A stretch of DNA of 64,000 bases, taken from assembly GCA_964393835.1 (NCBI GenBank), contig CAYMUN010000004.1:8425-72424 (forward strand), in the 5' to 3' direction. A program made the translations under genes and the position numbers. This document shows, in pieces, positions 25,256 to 33,246 of this stretch. How positions within the stretch are numbered: position 1 is the first letter of the stretch; every line of letters begins with the position of its first letter. The notes below the pieces were generated by a model. That model was not told where the DNA came from. It made no database searches and worked only from the letters and a program-made list of their open reading frames with translations. The DNA is from CAYMUN01 sp964393835. GTDB taxonomy: Bacteria > Patescibacteriota > Saccharimonadia > Saccharimonadales > UBA4665.

Positions 25256-27082
25256 ATGTGCGGTATAGTCGGCTACATCGGTCAAAAATCTGGCACGGAT
25301 ATCGTGCTGGCCGGGCTTGAAGCCCTGGAATACCGCGGCTACGATTCGGCCGGTTTGGCACTAATTCAAGATGGTGAAGGTAAAGTTTTTAAGCAAGTTG
25401 GTCGGGTTTCCGGGCTGGTACAGGCCGTTGCCGGCGAACAGTTTCATGCTCATCTAGCTATCGGTCACACCCGTTGGGCTACCCATGGCTCGCCGACCAT
25501 TCAAAATGCCCACCCCCAAGCTAACAATGCCGGCAATATTTTTGTGGCTCACAATGGCATCATCGAGAATTTTGTCGAACTGCGCGCCAAGCTGCAAGCC
25601 GCCGGCTATAGTTTTATATCAGAAACCGACACCGAAGTCGTGCCTAACCTAATCGATTACTATGCCCAGCAGTTACCGTCGTTTGAGGACGCCCTTAGGG
25701 CCGCGCTGGCCGATGTCCGGGGCGCCTATGCCATAGCTGCCATCTCTACAGCCGAGCCCGATACGCTGTACGCCGCTCGCTTGTCTAGCCCGCTAGTCAT
25801 CGGCGTTGGCGACGGCGAGCACATCCTAGCCTCCGATCCGTCAGCCATGATGGAGCACACCAAAAAGGTCATCTATCTCGATGATTACGACATCGCCGTC
25901 ATCACCCGCGACAAAGTCTCTGTCCACAATCTCAAAAAGGACAAGCCCAGTCAGCCCACGGCTGAGTTGCTCGATTTTGACAACGAGCAGGCGCTGCTCG
26001 GTGACTACCCCCACTTTATGCTTAAAGAAATTTTTGAGGCTCCGGCCACTATCCGCTCAGCCACGCTAGGTCGGGCCCTGCCGGAGCGTAACATCGTCAA
26101 ACTTGGCGGTTTAGAAAGCGTCCTCGGTCAGCTTAAATACATTGACCGCATCGTTATCGTAGCTTGCGGTACCTCGTATTACGCCGGCCTGGTCGGTGAA
26201 TATTTAATTGAGGAATTAGCCGATATCCCCGTCGAAGTCGCTCTGGCTAGTGAATTCAAATACCGTGACGAACCGTTTTCGCGCAGCACGGCCTTACTGG
26301 TAATTTCGCAGTCTGGCGAGACGGCTGACACTATCGCCGCTCTCAAAAAAGTCGAGGATTACGGCGTGCTACGGCTCGGCATCGTCAACGCTGTCGGCAG
26401 CACCATCGCCCGCATGACTGACGCCGGCGTCTACTGCCACGCCGGGCCGGAAAAAGCCGTCGCCAGCACCAAGGCCTTTATCGCCCAGGTGACCGTCCTA
26501 GCCCAGATCGCCCTACACCTCAACGATGGCCGCACCAAACGGTTTAAACCGTTGCTTGAAGAGCTAGAAGCCCTACCGGACAAGGCCCAGGCCGTGCTTG
26601 ACCAAGCCGAGACCATCAAGCGAGCCGCCGAAAAGTACCAGGGTTACCGCGACTTTTTGTTTATCGGGCGACATTACTCGTTTCCTTCGGCTTTAGAGGG
26701 CGCGCTTAAACTCAAAGAAGTCTCCTACCTCCATGCTGAGGGCTACGCCGCTGGTGAAATGAAACACGGCCCGCTAGCCATGATCGACGAAAACTTTCCG
26801 ACTTTTGCTCTGGCCACCGACACGCCGTTGCTCGAAAAAACCTACTCCAGTATCCAAGAAATCCGCGCCCGCAAAGGCCCGGTCATCGCCATTGCCACCG
26901 AGGGCAACGCTACTATCCATGAGCTTTGCGACGATGTTATTTACATTCCCAAAACTCTGCCCGAGACTCAGCCTATCCTAGAGGCTATCGTCACCCAACT
27001 ATTCGCCTATTACATCGCCGTAGCTCGCGGCTTTGACGTCGATCGCCCGCGCAACTTAGCAAAGTCTGTTACTGTCGAATAA
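25256..27082 (+). CDS. glmS: Glutamine--fructose-6-phosphate aminotransferase
   Basis: 608 residues, the full length for GlmS. It makes glucosamine-6-phosphate from fructose-6-phosphate and glutamine, the entry to UDP-GlcNAc. The N-terminal glutaminase has Cys2 as nucleophile (MCGIVGYIG), HTRWATHG and HNGIIEN. Two SIS isomerase domains follow (VACGTSYYAGLVGEYLIEELA, ISQSGETADTIAAL, and the second with FIGRHYSFPSALEGALKLKEVSYLHAEGYAAGEMKHGP). It ends KSVTVE, as the family does. Located in the glycan operon right behind the GT4 gene. Confidence 0.97.
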   Translation: MCGIVGYIGQKSGTDIVLAGLEALEYRGYDSAGLALIQDGEGKVFKQVGRVSGLVQAVAGEQFHAHLAIGHTRWATHGSPTIQNAHPQANNAGNIFVAHNGIIENFVELRAKLQAAGYSFISETDTEVVPNLIDYYAQQLPSFEDALRAALADVRGAYAIAAISTAEPDTLYAARLSSPLVIGVGDGEHILASDPSAMMEHTKKVIYLDDYDIAVITRDKVSVHNLKKDKPSQPTAELLDFDNEQALLGDYPHFMLKEIFEAPATIRSATLGRALPERNIVKLGGLESVLGQLKYIDRIVIVACGTSYYAGLVGEYLIEELADIPVEVALASEFKYRDEPFSRSTALLVISQSGETADTIAALKKVEDYGVLRLGIVNAVGSTIARMTDAGVYCHAGPEKAVASTKAFIAQVTVLAQIALHLNDGRTKRFKPLLEELEALPDKAQAVLDQAETIKRAAEKYQGYRDFLFIGRHYSFPSALEGALKLKEVSYLHAEGYAAGEMKHGPLAMIDENFPTFALATDTPLLEKTYSSIQEIRARKGPVIAIATEGNATIHELCDDVIYIPKTLPETQPILEAIVTQLFAYYIAVARGFDVDRPRNLAKSVTVE

Positions 27083-27088
27083 CCTTGC

Positions 27089-27577
27089 CTAAAACTTCAA
27101 CTCTTTCATGACTTCATCGCGAAGTACTATACCAGCTGGCGGTATTAATATATCTACCTTTAGACCATTATTAAAGGCATAGTCTTTAAGTGGATTAAGC
27201 GTCTCTTCGTCACTGTGTAGCAGCTCTTTGACAACGTTTATGGACTCCTGTTGAATGTCGTAGTTTGTCTTAGGCTTCTTATCTTTAACCTTGGTGACCA
27301 ACATATCCCGACACTTTTCGAGCAGTGTCTCAAAGCCGGACTCGTCAATCAGTTTTTGACCATACTCGGTTAGTTTAAGCGGGCTGCCTGGAGTGACCGT
27401 CAGTGGGAAAAGTAGGTTATGGCCAGCATCTTTAAACTTGCCCTGAATCTCTACGATAGCTGGGGTAATGGGCTTAAAGCTCACCTCAAGTGAGTCAGTT
27501 TTATCAAAAATCTTTTTTATAAAGAAAGTGATGCCGCCTAGGAGAGCGGTTATAATCAGTAGTAACAGCTCAATCAT
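27089..27577 (-). CDS. Single-span protein with a C-terminal PKT-type domain, unknown function
   Basis: 162 residues. One N-terminal helix (MIELLLLIITALLGGITFFI), then a beta-prone stretch, then a helical domain with SPLKLTEYGQKLIDESGFETLLEK and KPKTNYDIQQESINVVKELL. The pair SPLxLTxxGxxLLxESG / PKTxYDxQ recurs, from memory, in many bacterial proteins of unknown role, often beside defence or accessory genes. The domain should face the cytoplasm. AGGGGAG before ATG 27577 supports the start. It overlaps the stop of the small ORF at 27570-27680. It appears to be an accessory insertion between glmS and manC on the opposite strand. Confidence 0.65.
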   Translation of the reverse strand: MIELLLLIITALLGGITFFIKKIFDKTDSLEVSFKPITPAIVEIQGKFKDAGHNLLFPLTVTPGSPLKLTEYGQKLIDESGFETLLEKCRDMLVTKVKDKKPKTNYDIQQESINVVKELLHSDEETLNPLKDYAFNNGLKVDILIPPAGIVLRDEVMKELKF

Positions 27578-27680
27578 TGTTGTCTCCCCTAGTTAACTGT
27601 TTCTTTTCGGATAGCGCAAGCGTTATCGGTTTAATCGTAGCACAAGCGATGATACGCCGCTGTGAGAATGCCCACCCCAT
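27570..27680 (-). CDS. Candidate 36-residue small protein
   Basis: A short frame from ATG 27678-27680 to TGA 27570-27572, with GGAG 7 nt before the start. The product begins MGWAFSQRRIIACATIKP, is basic and has no membrane span. Its stop overlaps the ATG of the 162-aa gene by 8 nt, a coupling geometry. Immediately upstream is an even shorter frame in the same register (27681-27710, MKTSIKWSQ, then TGA). It could be a leader peptide or a small antitoxin-like protein. There is no homology evidence. Confidence 0.35.
   Translation of the reverse strand: MGWAFSQRRIIACATIKPITLALSEKKQLTRGDNND
27608..27625. promoter_or_regulatory. Near-perfect inverted repeat
   Basis: About 18 bp reading GATAGCGCAAGCGTTATC, with 8-nt arms that pair except for one G/T. 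It lies inside the candidate 36-residue frame and 30 nt before the 162-aa gene; it may be an operator or an mRNA hairpin. Confidence 0.3.
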
Positions 27681-27715
27681 TCATTGACTCCACTTTATAC
27701 TTGTTTTCATACCTC

Positions 27716-27750
27716 CCACTATAAACAACAGTTATTAAATAAAACTTAAC
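27716..27750 (-). promoter_or_regulatory. 35-bp promoter-like element, copy A
   Basis: Minus strand: GTTAAGTTTTATTTAAT, then 12 nt, then TATAGTGG. The TATAGT (-10) is at 27718-27723. A start at about 27711 would place the 5' end at the ATG of the 9-codon frame (27710). The same ungapped pattern occurs at 30731-30765 and 33939-33973, in front of other accessory genes. Confidence 0.6.
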
Positions 27751-27768
27751 TATCTGGAAATGGTGCGG

Positions 27769-28809
27769 TTATTGGTCGCTTAAGCGTTTGCTGGCAGCGC
27801 CGATTTGCTGCGACATGTCTTTGCGAGCCACTAAGATACCTTGGGGAGTATTCACTACTACTACATTATCCAATCCGAGAACTACCACCGGCTTCTGTTC
27901 TTGATTATTAATGTAAGAATTAGTCGTTTCCTCAGTTTCAATTTTTCCATACAGGTGATTGCCCTGCTCGTCACCACCAATCGCCTTGTGTAGATCGCCG
28001 TACGAGCCGAGATCCATCCAATCAAATAGGGCGGGCACAACCAGCAGATCTTTAACCTTTTCGATCAGAGCGTAGTCGATGGCGTCGGATTTGAAACTCA
28101 AATAGGTTGCCTCGTAATCTTGGGGGGAGGCAGTAAGCAGGGCCTGGTAGTTTGCCAGCAACTCGGGGGCGTAAGCTTGCATTTTTTGTCGAAAGGTATC
28201 AATCGAACCGACAAAGTAACCACAATTCCAAAGGTAATTGCCGCTATCGACATAGGTCTTGGCGACTTCGACAGCCGGCTTTTCTTTAAATGAGCGAACG
28301 TTGTACGCAAACGACGCTTCGTCAAACAGCTCGCCTTTTTCGATATAGCCAAAGCAATCGGCCGGATAGTCCGGCTCGACGCCAACCAGGACAATGCGGC
28401 CGTTAGCGGCTGAGGCCTCGGTAGCGACTTTAAAACTGTGGCTAAAGCCGGCTACGTCGCGAATATAGTGATCGGCGTGAATCGAAGCAATCGCCTCATC
28501 GTGGTCATGCCGTGCCGCTATATACGCTAGGGCCGCCACGATGCAGTTAGCGGTGCCGCGCCGGGCCGGCTCGACGATAAAAGCCCCCTCGGGTAGCTCG
28601 GGTAGCTGCTGGCGGACATGGTCAATGTGACTGGCCTCAGTGACTACGTAAATTTTGTCAGAAGAGGTCATGGCGCGTGAACGATCGTAGGTGTGTTGCA
28701 GCAATGACCGCTCGTCACCGTTGATTTTGAGCAGGTGCTTTGGATGATCTGGCGTCGACAGCGGCCACAGACGTGTACCGGAACCTCCCGCTATAATGGC
28801 AATGATCAT
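27769..28809 (-). CDS. manC: Mannose-1-phosphate guanylyltransferase
   Basis: About 346 residues from ATG 28809; six more codons are open upstream. It makes GDP-mannose from mannose-1-phosphate and GTP. Signature loop AGGSGTRLWPLS lies at residues 7-18 of the chosen start, with PKHLLKI, and FIVEPARRGTANCIVAALAYIA. The later segments IASIHADHYI, FKEKPAVEVAKTYVDSGNYLWNCGYFVG and FDWMDLGSYGDLH complete the GT-A nucleotidyltransferase core. The ManC C-terminal isomerase domain is absent, so this is the single-function form. It is divergent from the phosphomannomutase gene, 75 nt away, which supplies its substrate. Confidence 0.93.
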   Translation of the reverse strand: MIIAIIAGGSGTRLWPLSTPDHPKHLLKINGDERSLLQHTYDRSRAMTSSDKIYVVTEASHIDHVRQQLPELPEGAFIVEPARRGTANCIVAALAYIAARHDHDEAIASIHADHYIRDVAGFSHSFKVATEASAANGRIVLVGVEPDYPADCFGYIEKGELFDEASFAYNVRSFKEKPAVEVAKTYVDSGNYLWNCGYFVGSIDTFRQKMQAYAPELLANYQALLTASPQDYEATYLSFKSDAIDYALIEKVKDLLVVPALFDWMDLGSYGDLHKAIGGDEQGNHLYGKIETEETTNSYINNQEQKPVVVLGLDNVVVVNTPQGILVARKDMSQQIGAASKRLSDQ

Positions 28810-28884
28810 TATCAAATAATACAGCAAAAGCTATGGCCTGCGATACGAGGTGCGTTACAATTTAGCTACTAGCAAGGGAGTTTT

Positions 28885-30231
28885 ATGTCAGTTATCGAAA
28901 ATATTTTTAAAGCTTACGACGTACGCGGCAAGGTTGGCAGCGAGCTGACTCCAGAGGTAGTAAACAAGATTGGTCGAGCTTTTGCCGACTGGCTACCTGC
29001 CGAGGGAGCCGTAGCCGTTGGTCGTGATATGCGACCCGATTCACAAGAATTAGCCGCCGCTCTGGTGGAGGGTTTGCGCCAGCAAGGCCGTGATGTCTGG
29101 GATATCGGCGAAGTCACCAGCGATATGATTTATTTCGCGACCGGCAACAATAACCTGGCCGGTGGCGTCATGATCACCGCCAGTCACAATCCAGGCGCCG
29201 ACAACGGTATTAAATTTTGCCGCGAGGCAGCCAAGCCAGTCGGCCAAGAGTCAGGTCTGTTTGAAGTTCGTGATCTGGTTATCAAAGATAGTTTCAGCCC
29301 GGCATCTAGCCCCGGTAGCCTGGTTGGAAAAGATATCGTCGAGGCCTGGATTAGCCATGTGCTGTCGTTTATCGATCCGGCCAAACTACGACCGCTTAAA
29401 ATCGCTGTGGACGCCGGTAATGGCATGGCCGGTAAGATCTTTCCTGAGCTCGAACCGTACGTACCGTTTGAAGTCACTGAACTGTATTTTGAACTTGACG
29501 GCAGCTTCCCTAATCACATTGCTAATCCTTTGGTGCCGGAAAACCTCTTGGATGTCCAAGCTGCCATCCGTGAGCATACCTTGGATGCCGGCCTGGCCTT
29601 TGACGGCGACGGCGACCGAGCGGTAGTGCTTGACGAGCAGGGCGAAGCGCTTAGCGGCACCGTTTTGACAGCCATGCTCGCTAAGTATTTTCTTGACCTG
29701 AACCCCGGCGGCACTATCCTGCATAACGCGATCTGCGGACGCGCCGCCGTGGAAGCCATCAAGACTGCTGGCGGCAAGCCGGTACGTACCCGCGTCGGCC
29801 ATTCTTTCATCAAAGGCGACATGCGCACCCACAACGCTGTCTTTGCCGGCGAGCATAGTGGCCACTACTATTTCAAAGACAACTACATGGCCGACAGTGG
29901 CCTGATTGCCGCTGTCATCGCCCTCTATATCCTGAGCCTCAGTGATAAAAAACTGTCTGAATTGGCCGCGCCATACCGCAAAGCTTACGTCCAAATCTCT
30001 GAAACCAACTTCAAAGTCGACGATAAGGACGCCGTACTCACCAAGCTGGCCGAGACCTTTAGAGACGAGGATTCCGATGATCTGGACGGACTGAGCGTGC
30101 ACTTTGCCGATGCCTGGTTCAATGTCCGCCCCAGCAATACCGAGCCGCTGCTGCGCCTTAATGCCGAAGCCAAAACCCAGGCCGAGCTCGACAAGCTGGT
30201 AGCCAAAGTTACTGGCATCATAACCTCTTAA
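28885..30231 (+). CDS. manB: Phosphomannomutase/phosphoglucomutase
   Basis: 448 residues of the alpha-D-phosphohexomutase family, interconverting mannose-6-P and mannose-1-P (or the glucose forms). The phosphoserine loop is TASHNP in MITASHNPGADNGIKF; the Mg loop is FDGDGDRAVVLDE; the sugar loop GEHSGHYYFKDNYMADSG; and the phosphate-binding end WFNVRPSNTEPLLRLN. Length and order match ManB/AlgC. It probably feeds both GDP-mannose and, via glucose-1-P, RmlA. ATG 28885 follows AGGGAG. No terminator of its own is seen before the promoter at 30235, so its transcript would stop at the hairpin at 30327. Confidence 0.94.
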   Translation: MSVIENIFKAYDVRGKVGSELTPEVVNKIGRAFADWLPAEGAVAVGRDMRPDSQELAAALVEGLRQQGRDVWDIGEVTSDMIYFATGNNNLAGGVMITASHNPGADNGIKFCREAAKPVGQESGLFEVRDLVIKDSFSPASSPGSLVGKDIVEAWISHVLSFIDPAKLRPLKIAVDAGNGMAGKIFPELEPYVPFEVTELYFELDGSFPNHIANPLVPENLLDVQAAIREHTLDAGLAFDGDGDRAVVLDEQGEALSGTVLTAMLAKYFLDLNPGGTILHNAICGRAAVEAIKTAGGKPVRTRVGHSFIKGDMRTHNAVFAGEHSGHYYFKDNYMADSGLIAAVIALYILSLSDKKLSELAAPYRKAYVQISETNFKVDDKDAVLTKLAETFRDEDSDDLDGLSVHFADAWFNVRPSNTEPLLRLNAEAKTQAELDKLVAKVTGIITS

Positions 30232-30234
30232 AAC

Positions 30235-30263
30235 TTGACTTATGCGAGTGCACTTGCTATGAT
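30235..30263 (+). promoter_or_regulatory. Strong sigma70-type promoter for a short RNA
   Basis: TTGACT (30235-30240) and TATGAT (30258-30263) with an exact 17-nt spacer, one mismatch in each box. It begins 3 nt after the manB stop codon. The only thing downstream on this strand before a terminator is a structured 90-nt segment without a plausible ORF. Confidence 0.8.
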
Positions 30264-30267
30264 ATGA

Positions 30268-30358
30268 GCATGTTTGGGGTTACCCACTGATCCAGATGGC
30301 AACATCTGGTGACCATGTCAGAAACTAAAGGCCGTAGAAATCTCTAATGGCCTTTTTT
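30268..30358 (+). ncRNA. Candidate small structured RNA antisense to a MazF-like 3' end
   Basis: About 90 nt from the predicted start (near 30268-30270) to a terminator T-run at 30358. The fold can be read directly. P1: GCATG (30268-30272) with CATGT (30314-30318). P2: TGGG-GTTA-CCCA (30275-30286). P3: CCAGATG-GCAA-CATCTGG (30292-30309), closed by a GNRA tetraloop. The terminator stem follows. P1 encloses P2 and P3 as a three-way junction. The 3' 34 nt are complementary to the end of the shifted mazF-like reading frame on the minus strand. It does not match tmRNA, SRP, 6S or a riboswitch class that I recognise. Alternatively it is only the 3' UTR of manB. Confidence 0.6.
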
Positions 30359-30722
30359 AGTGCCCTAAATTCAACTTCGCTCAAGCTTGATTCCCTAACT
30401 GAGAATCTGCGAGTAGAGATAAAACGAATCTGATAAACCATGGCCCAGCGTTTCAGGCCGTTGACTTCAAAAGGGAAATACCAGGAGCCAGGTTTCTTTT
30501 CTTGGGTAGTCGTGGAATAACTACACAGGAATTATGCGTTATTTTGCGCACCACGATGACCGGCCGCCGATACATTGGCCCCTTGCCCAAGACCTCTTCG
30601 CCAACATTCACACCCAGGGAGCACCACCAGATCTGCCCCTCTTTAAACAAAATATTAGGCCGTGAATCATGCAGCCGCTTTTTCTTGTCATTCCAGTCAT
30701 CAAAAGTGTGTAGGTCAACCAT
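30325..30722 (-). pseudogene. MazF/PemK-family toxin gene, frameshifted
   Basis: The open frame reads MVDLHTFDDWNDKKKRLH then KEGQIWWCSLGVNVGEEVLGKG and YRRPVIVVRK, the N-terminal half of an mRNA interferase of the MazF/PemK type. After VVIP it runs into unrelated sequence and stops at 30453. In the -1 register from about 30513 the missing half continues without a stop: TTTQEKKPGSWYFPFEVNG, LKRWAMVYQIRFISTRRFS, then LSEVEFRALKKAIRDFYGL, ending at TAG 30325-30327. A loss of one base near 30513 explains this; programmed -1 slippage is less likely as no slippery heptamer is seen. The start is ATG 30722, since the GTG at 30734 lies in the -10 box. No protein antitoxin is adjacent. Confidence 0.8.
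30327..30358 (+). terminator. Rho-independent terminator of the short RNA
   Basis: AAAGGCC (30327-30333) pairs with GGCCTTT (30349-30355), with inner TAGA/TCTA pairs around AATC, followed by six T. On the opposite strand the same DNA encodes the last residues of the frameshifted MazF-like protein. Confidence 0.85.
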
Positions 30723-30730
30723 CGATGTGA

Positions 30731-30765
30731 CCACTATAAACAGCTGGCATTAAATAATACTTAAA
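30731..30765 (-). promoter_or_regulatory. 35-bp promoter-like element, copy B
   Basis: Minus strand: TTTAAGTATTATTTAAT, 12 nt, TATAGTGG; the -10 is at 30733-30738. Transcription would begin about 4 nt before the ATG of the MazF-like gene (30722). Same length and no gaps against copies A and C. Confidence 0.65.
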
Positions 30766-30809
30766 TTTTCAAACTTCGATGTCAGGGGGGCTGGTATACT
30801 AGGAGGCAT

Positions 30810-31808
30810 ATGAAGATTCTCGTCACCGGCGGAGCAGGGTTCATCGGCTCAAACTTTGTCCATCACGTCTACCGGGAGCGTCCGGACTGGGAAATCGTGG
30901 TTTACGACCTGCTGACCTATGCCGGTAATAAAGCTAATATCGAGGGGCTAGACGAGGCCCGGGTCAGTTTTATCCAGGCCGACATCTGCGACGAAGCCGC
31001 CATCAATGCTGCCGTGGCTGACTGCGACGCCGTAGTACACTTCGCCGCCGAATCGCACAACGACAATTCCCTGCATTCGCCCTGGCCGTTTGTCAGCACC
31101 AATCTGATCGGTACCTACCAGATCCTGGAGGCTGTCCGCAGGCACGGTAAACGCCTGCATCACATCTCGACCGACGAGGTCTATGGTGACCTGGAGCTCG
31201 ATGACCCTGCTAAATTCACTCCTGACACGCCGTATAACCCCTCCAGCCCGTACTCCAGCACCAAGGCTGGTTCTGACCTACTGGTGCGGGCTTGGGTACG
31301 CAGTTTTGGTGTCCAGGCGACTATCAGTAACTGCTCCAACAACTACGGTCCCTATCAGCACGTCGAAAAATTCATCCCGCGCCAAATCACCGAAATCCTG
31401 CTGGGCCGCAAACCCAAACTCTACGGTGCTGGCGAAAACGTCCGTGACTGGATTCATACCGAGGATCACTCTTCGGGTGTCCTCAGCATTCTCGAAAACG
31501 GCAAGATCGGCGAGACCTACCTGATCGGCGCCGAGGGCGAAAAAAACAATAAAGAAGTCGTTGAGATGATTCTCGAGCTCATGGATAAAGAGCCTGGGGA
31601 TTACGACCACGTCAACGACCGTCCCGGCCACGACCTGCGTTACGCCATCGACGCCAGCAAACTCCAGTCTGAGCTTGGCTGGCAGCCCACCTACACCGAC
31701 TTCCGCGAGGGACTGAAGGCCACCATCGACTGGTACATCGCAAACGAAGCTTGGTGGAAGCCGCAAAAGCAAGCCACCGAAACAAAGTACAAGGAGCTGG
31801 GAAGATAA
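30810..31808 (+). CDS. rmlB: dTDP-glucose 4,6-dehydratase
   Basis: 332 residues, extended SDR family. It oxidises dTDP-glucose to dTDP-4-keto-6-deoxyglucose. NAD turn GGAGFIGSNF at residues 7-16; active-site segments HFAAESHNDNS, STDEVYGDL and YSSTKAGSDLLVRAW (Tyr-x3-Lys); and the substrate loop SNNYGPYQHVEKFIPRQI. Its product is used by RmlC/RmlD here and, probably, by the aminotransferase at 41.9-43.0 kb. First gene of the rmlBCD operon; ATG 30810 follows GGAGG, with TATACT nearby. Confidence 0.96.
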   Translation: MKILVTGGAGFIGSNFVHHVYRERPDWEIVVYDLLTYAGNKANIEGLDEARVSFIQADICDEAAINAAVADCDAVVHFAAESHNDNSLHSPWPFVSTNLIGTYQILEAVRRHGKRLHHISTDEVYGDLELDDPAKFTPDTPYNPSSPYSSTKAGSDLLVRAWVRSFGVQATISNCSNNYGPYQHVEKFIPRQITEILLGRKPKLYGAGENVRDWIHTEDHSSGVLSILENGKIGETYLIGAEGEKNNKEVVEMILELMDKEPGDYDHVNDRPGHDLRYAIDASKLQSELGWQPTYTDFREGLKATIDWYIANEAWWKPQKQATETKYKELGR

Positions 31809-32359
31809 TGGCTGCTGATTTGGCCGTCCGCGAGACCAGCATCCCCGGCATGTTTGAAATCGACCTGGTTGTCCACGGTGACAGCCGCGGCTGGTTTAAA
31901 GAAAACTACCAAAAAGCCAAGATGGAGGCCCTGGGCTTGCCCGGCTTTGAAGTCGTCCAAAACAACTTTTCTTTTAACGCCGAGCGCGGCGTGACCCGCG
32001 GGCTACACGCTGAGCCGTGGGAAAAATTCATCTCCGTAGCCAACGGCCGGATTTTTGGCGCCTGGGTCGACCTAAGAAAAGGCGGCAACTTTGGCACGGT
32101 CTTTACCGCCGAAATCACGCCCGACAAGGCTTACTTTGTACCGCGCGGCGTCGCCAACAGCTACCAAACTCTAGAGGATAATATCACCTACACCTACCTG
32201 GTCAACGCCCACTGGTCACCAGACGCCCAATACTCAGCGGTCAACATGTTTGATCCGGCCTTGGGTATCACCTGGCCTATCGCGCAGGATCAGGCCATTA
32301 TTTCCGAAAAGGATACTAAAAATCCCCTGCTGGCTGACGTCCATCCGATGGAGTTTTAA
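31808..32359 (+). CDS. rmlC: dTDP-4-dehydrorhamnose 3,5-epimerase
   Basis: 183 residues from ATG 31808, which overlaps the rmlB stop as TAATG and has GGGAAG upstream; the frame is open to 31751 inside rmlB. Cupin fold enzyme. The catalytic base His lies in RGLHAEPW. SRGWFKENYQ and NNFSFNAERGVTRG are the binding strands. YFVPRGVANSYQTLEDNITYTYLVNAHWSPD includes the proton-donor Tyr. It epimerises dTDP-4-keto-6-deoxyglucose at C3 and C5. Some relatives are only 3-epimerases or part of fused enzymes; context with RmlB and RmlD supports the rhamnose route. Confidence 0.92.
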   Translation: MAADLAVRETSIPGMFEIDLVVHGDSRGWFKENYQKAKMEALGLPGFEVVQNNFSFNAERGVTRGLHAEPWEKFISVANGRIFGAWVDLRKGGNFGTVFTAEITPDKAYFVPRGVANSYQTLEDNITYTYLVNAHWSPDAQYSAVNMFDPALGITWPIAQDQAIISEKDTKNPLLADVHPMEF

Positions 32360-32360
32360 T

Positions 32361-33212
32361 ATGGACATGCAGTCGATTGTCATTATCGGTGCCCACGGAC
32401 AGCTTGGCACCGCCTTGCAGCAACGCTATCCAGCAGCTCGGGCTGTCGACAGCATACACCTCGATATCACTGATCCGACTGCTTTGGCCGCCTACGATTG
32501 GAGCGGTATACAAATCATCCTCAACGCTGCCGCCTATACAAATGTCGATGGTGCCGAGACTGCTGAGGGCCGCGTCACTGCCTGGCAAGTCAATGCTGTC
32601 GGAGCTGCCAACCTGGCCAAGGTCGCGTTAGACCACGACCTGGCGCTGGTGCATATATCGACCGACTATGTCTTTGACGGCAGCCAGGAGCTGCACACCG
32701 AGACCGAGCCGTTTAGTCCCCTGGGCGTCTACTCCCAGACTAAAGCCGCCGCCGACATAGCCATCGGTCTGCTGCCCAAGCATTACATCCTGCGCACCAG
32801 CTGGGTGATCGGCGAGGGTAAAAACTTCGTTCGTACCATGCTGGGCCTGGGTCAAAAGGGCATCAGTCCGACCGTCGTGGCCGATCAGATCGGCCGATTG
32901 ACCTTTACCAGCGAGCTCGTCCGGGCCATTGACCATCTACTAATTAATAACGCTGAGTATGGTACCTATAATCTGTCTAACGGTGGCGAGCCGGCCAGCT
33001 GGGCCGAGATTACCCGCGCTATATTTGAGGAAGCTGGCTACGACCTGACCGTCACCGACACCACGACTGCCGAATACTACGCTGGCAAACCAGGCATTGC
33101 TCCCCGCCCATTGCAAAGTACCCTCGACCTCGCCAAGATCCAGGCCACGGGCTTTGAGCCCACAGACTGGCGCAAAGATTTAAAACGCTACGTCTCCAAA
33201 CAGACAGCTTGA
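32361..33212 (+). CDS. rmlD: dTDP-4-dehydrorhamnose reductase
   Basis: 283 residues from ATG 32361, one base after the rmlC stop; the longer frame from 32250 overlaps rmlC and is rejected. NADPH-binding IIGAHGQLGTALQ at the N terminus; NAAAYTNVDGAE; and the STDYVFDGS plus YSQTKAAADIA segments with the SDR Ser, Tyr and Lys. It reduces the 4-keto group to give dTDP-L-rhamnose. The stop codon TGA is embedded in TTGACG, a possible -35 for the following RNA element. Confidence 0.94.
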   Translation: MDMQSIVIIGAHGQLGTALQQRYPAARAVDSIHLDITDPTALAAYDWSGIQIILNAAAYTNVDGAETAEGRVTAWQVNAVGAANLAKVALDHDLALVHISTDYVFDGSQELHTETEPFSPLGVYSQTKAAADIAIGLLPKHYILRTSWVIGEGKNFVRTMLGLGQKGISPTVVADQIGRLTFTSELVRAIDHLLINNAEYGTYNLSNGGEPASWAEITRAIFEEAGYDLTVTDTTTAEYYAGKPGIAPRPLQSTLDLAKIQATGFEPTDWRKDLKRYVSKQTA

Positions 33213-33246
33213 CGAATCTGATCCTACCCACTAAACTATGATTAAA

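Noticed and set aside
27681..27710. Reading the TGA between the two micro-ORFs as Trp or Gly (altered code)
   Set aside because: TGA serves as a normal stop in rmlD, the priming transferase and the 186-aa gene here, so recoding is not supported.
30275..30310. GGGGTTACC in the short RNA recalls part of the c-di-GMP-I riboswitch
   Set aside because: The rest of the conserved core and the second tetraloop-receptor helix are absent, and no plus-strand gene follows.
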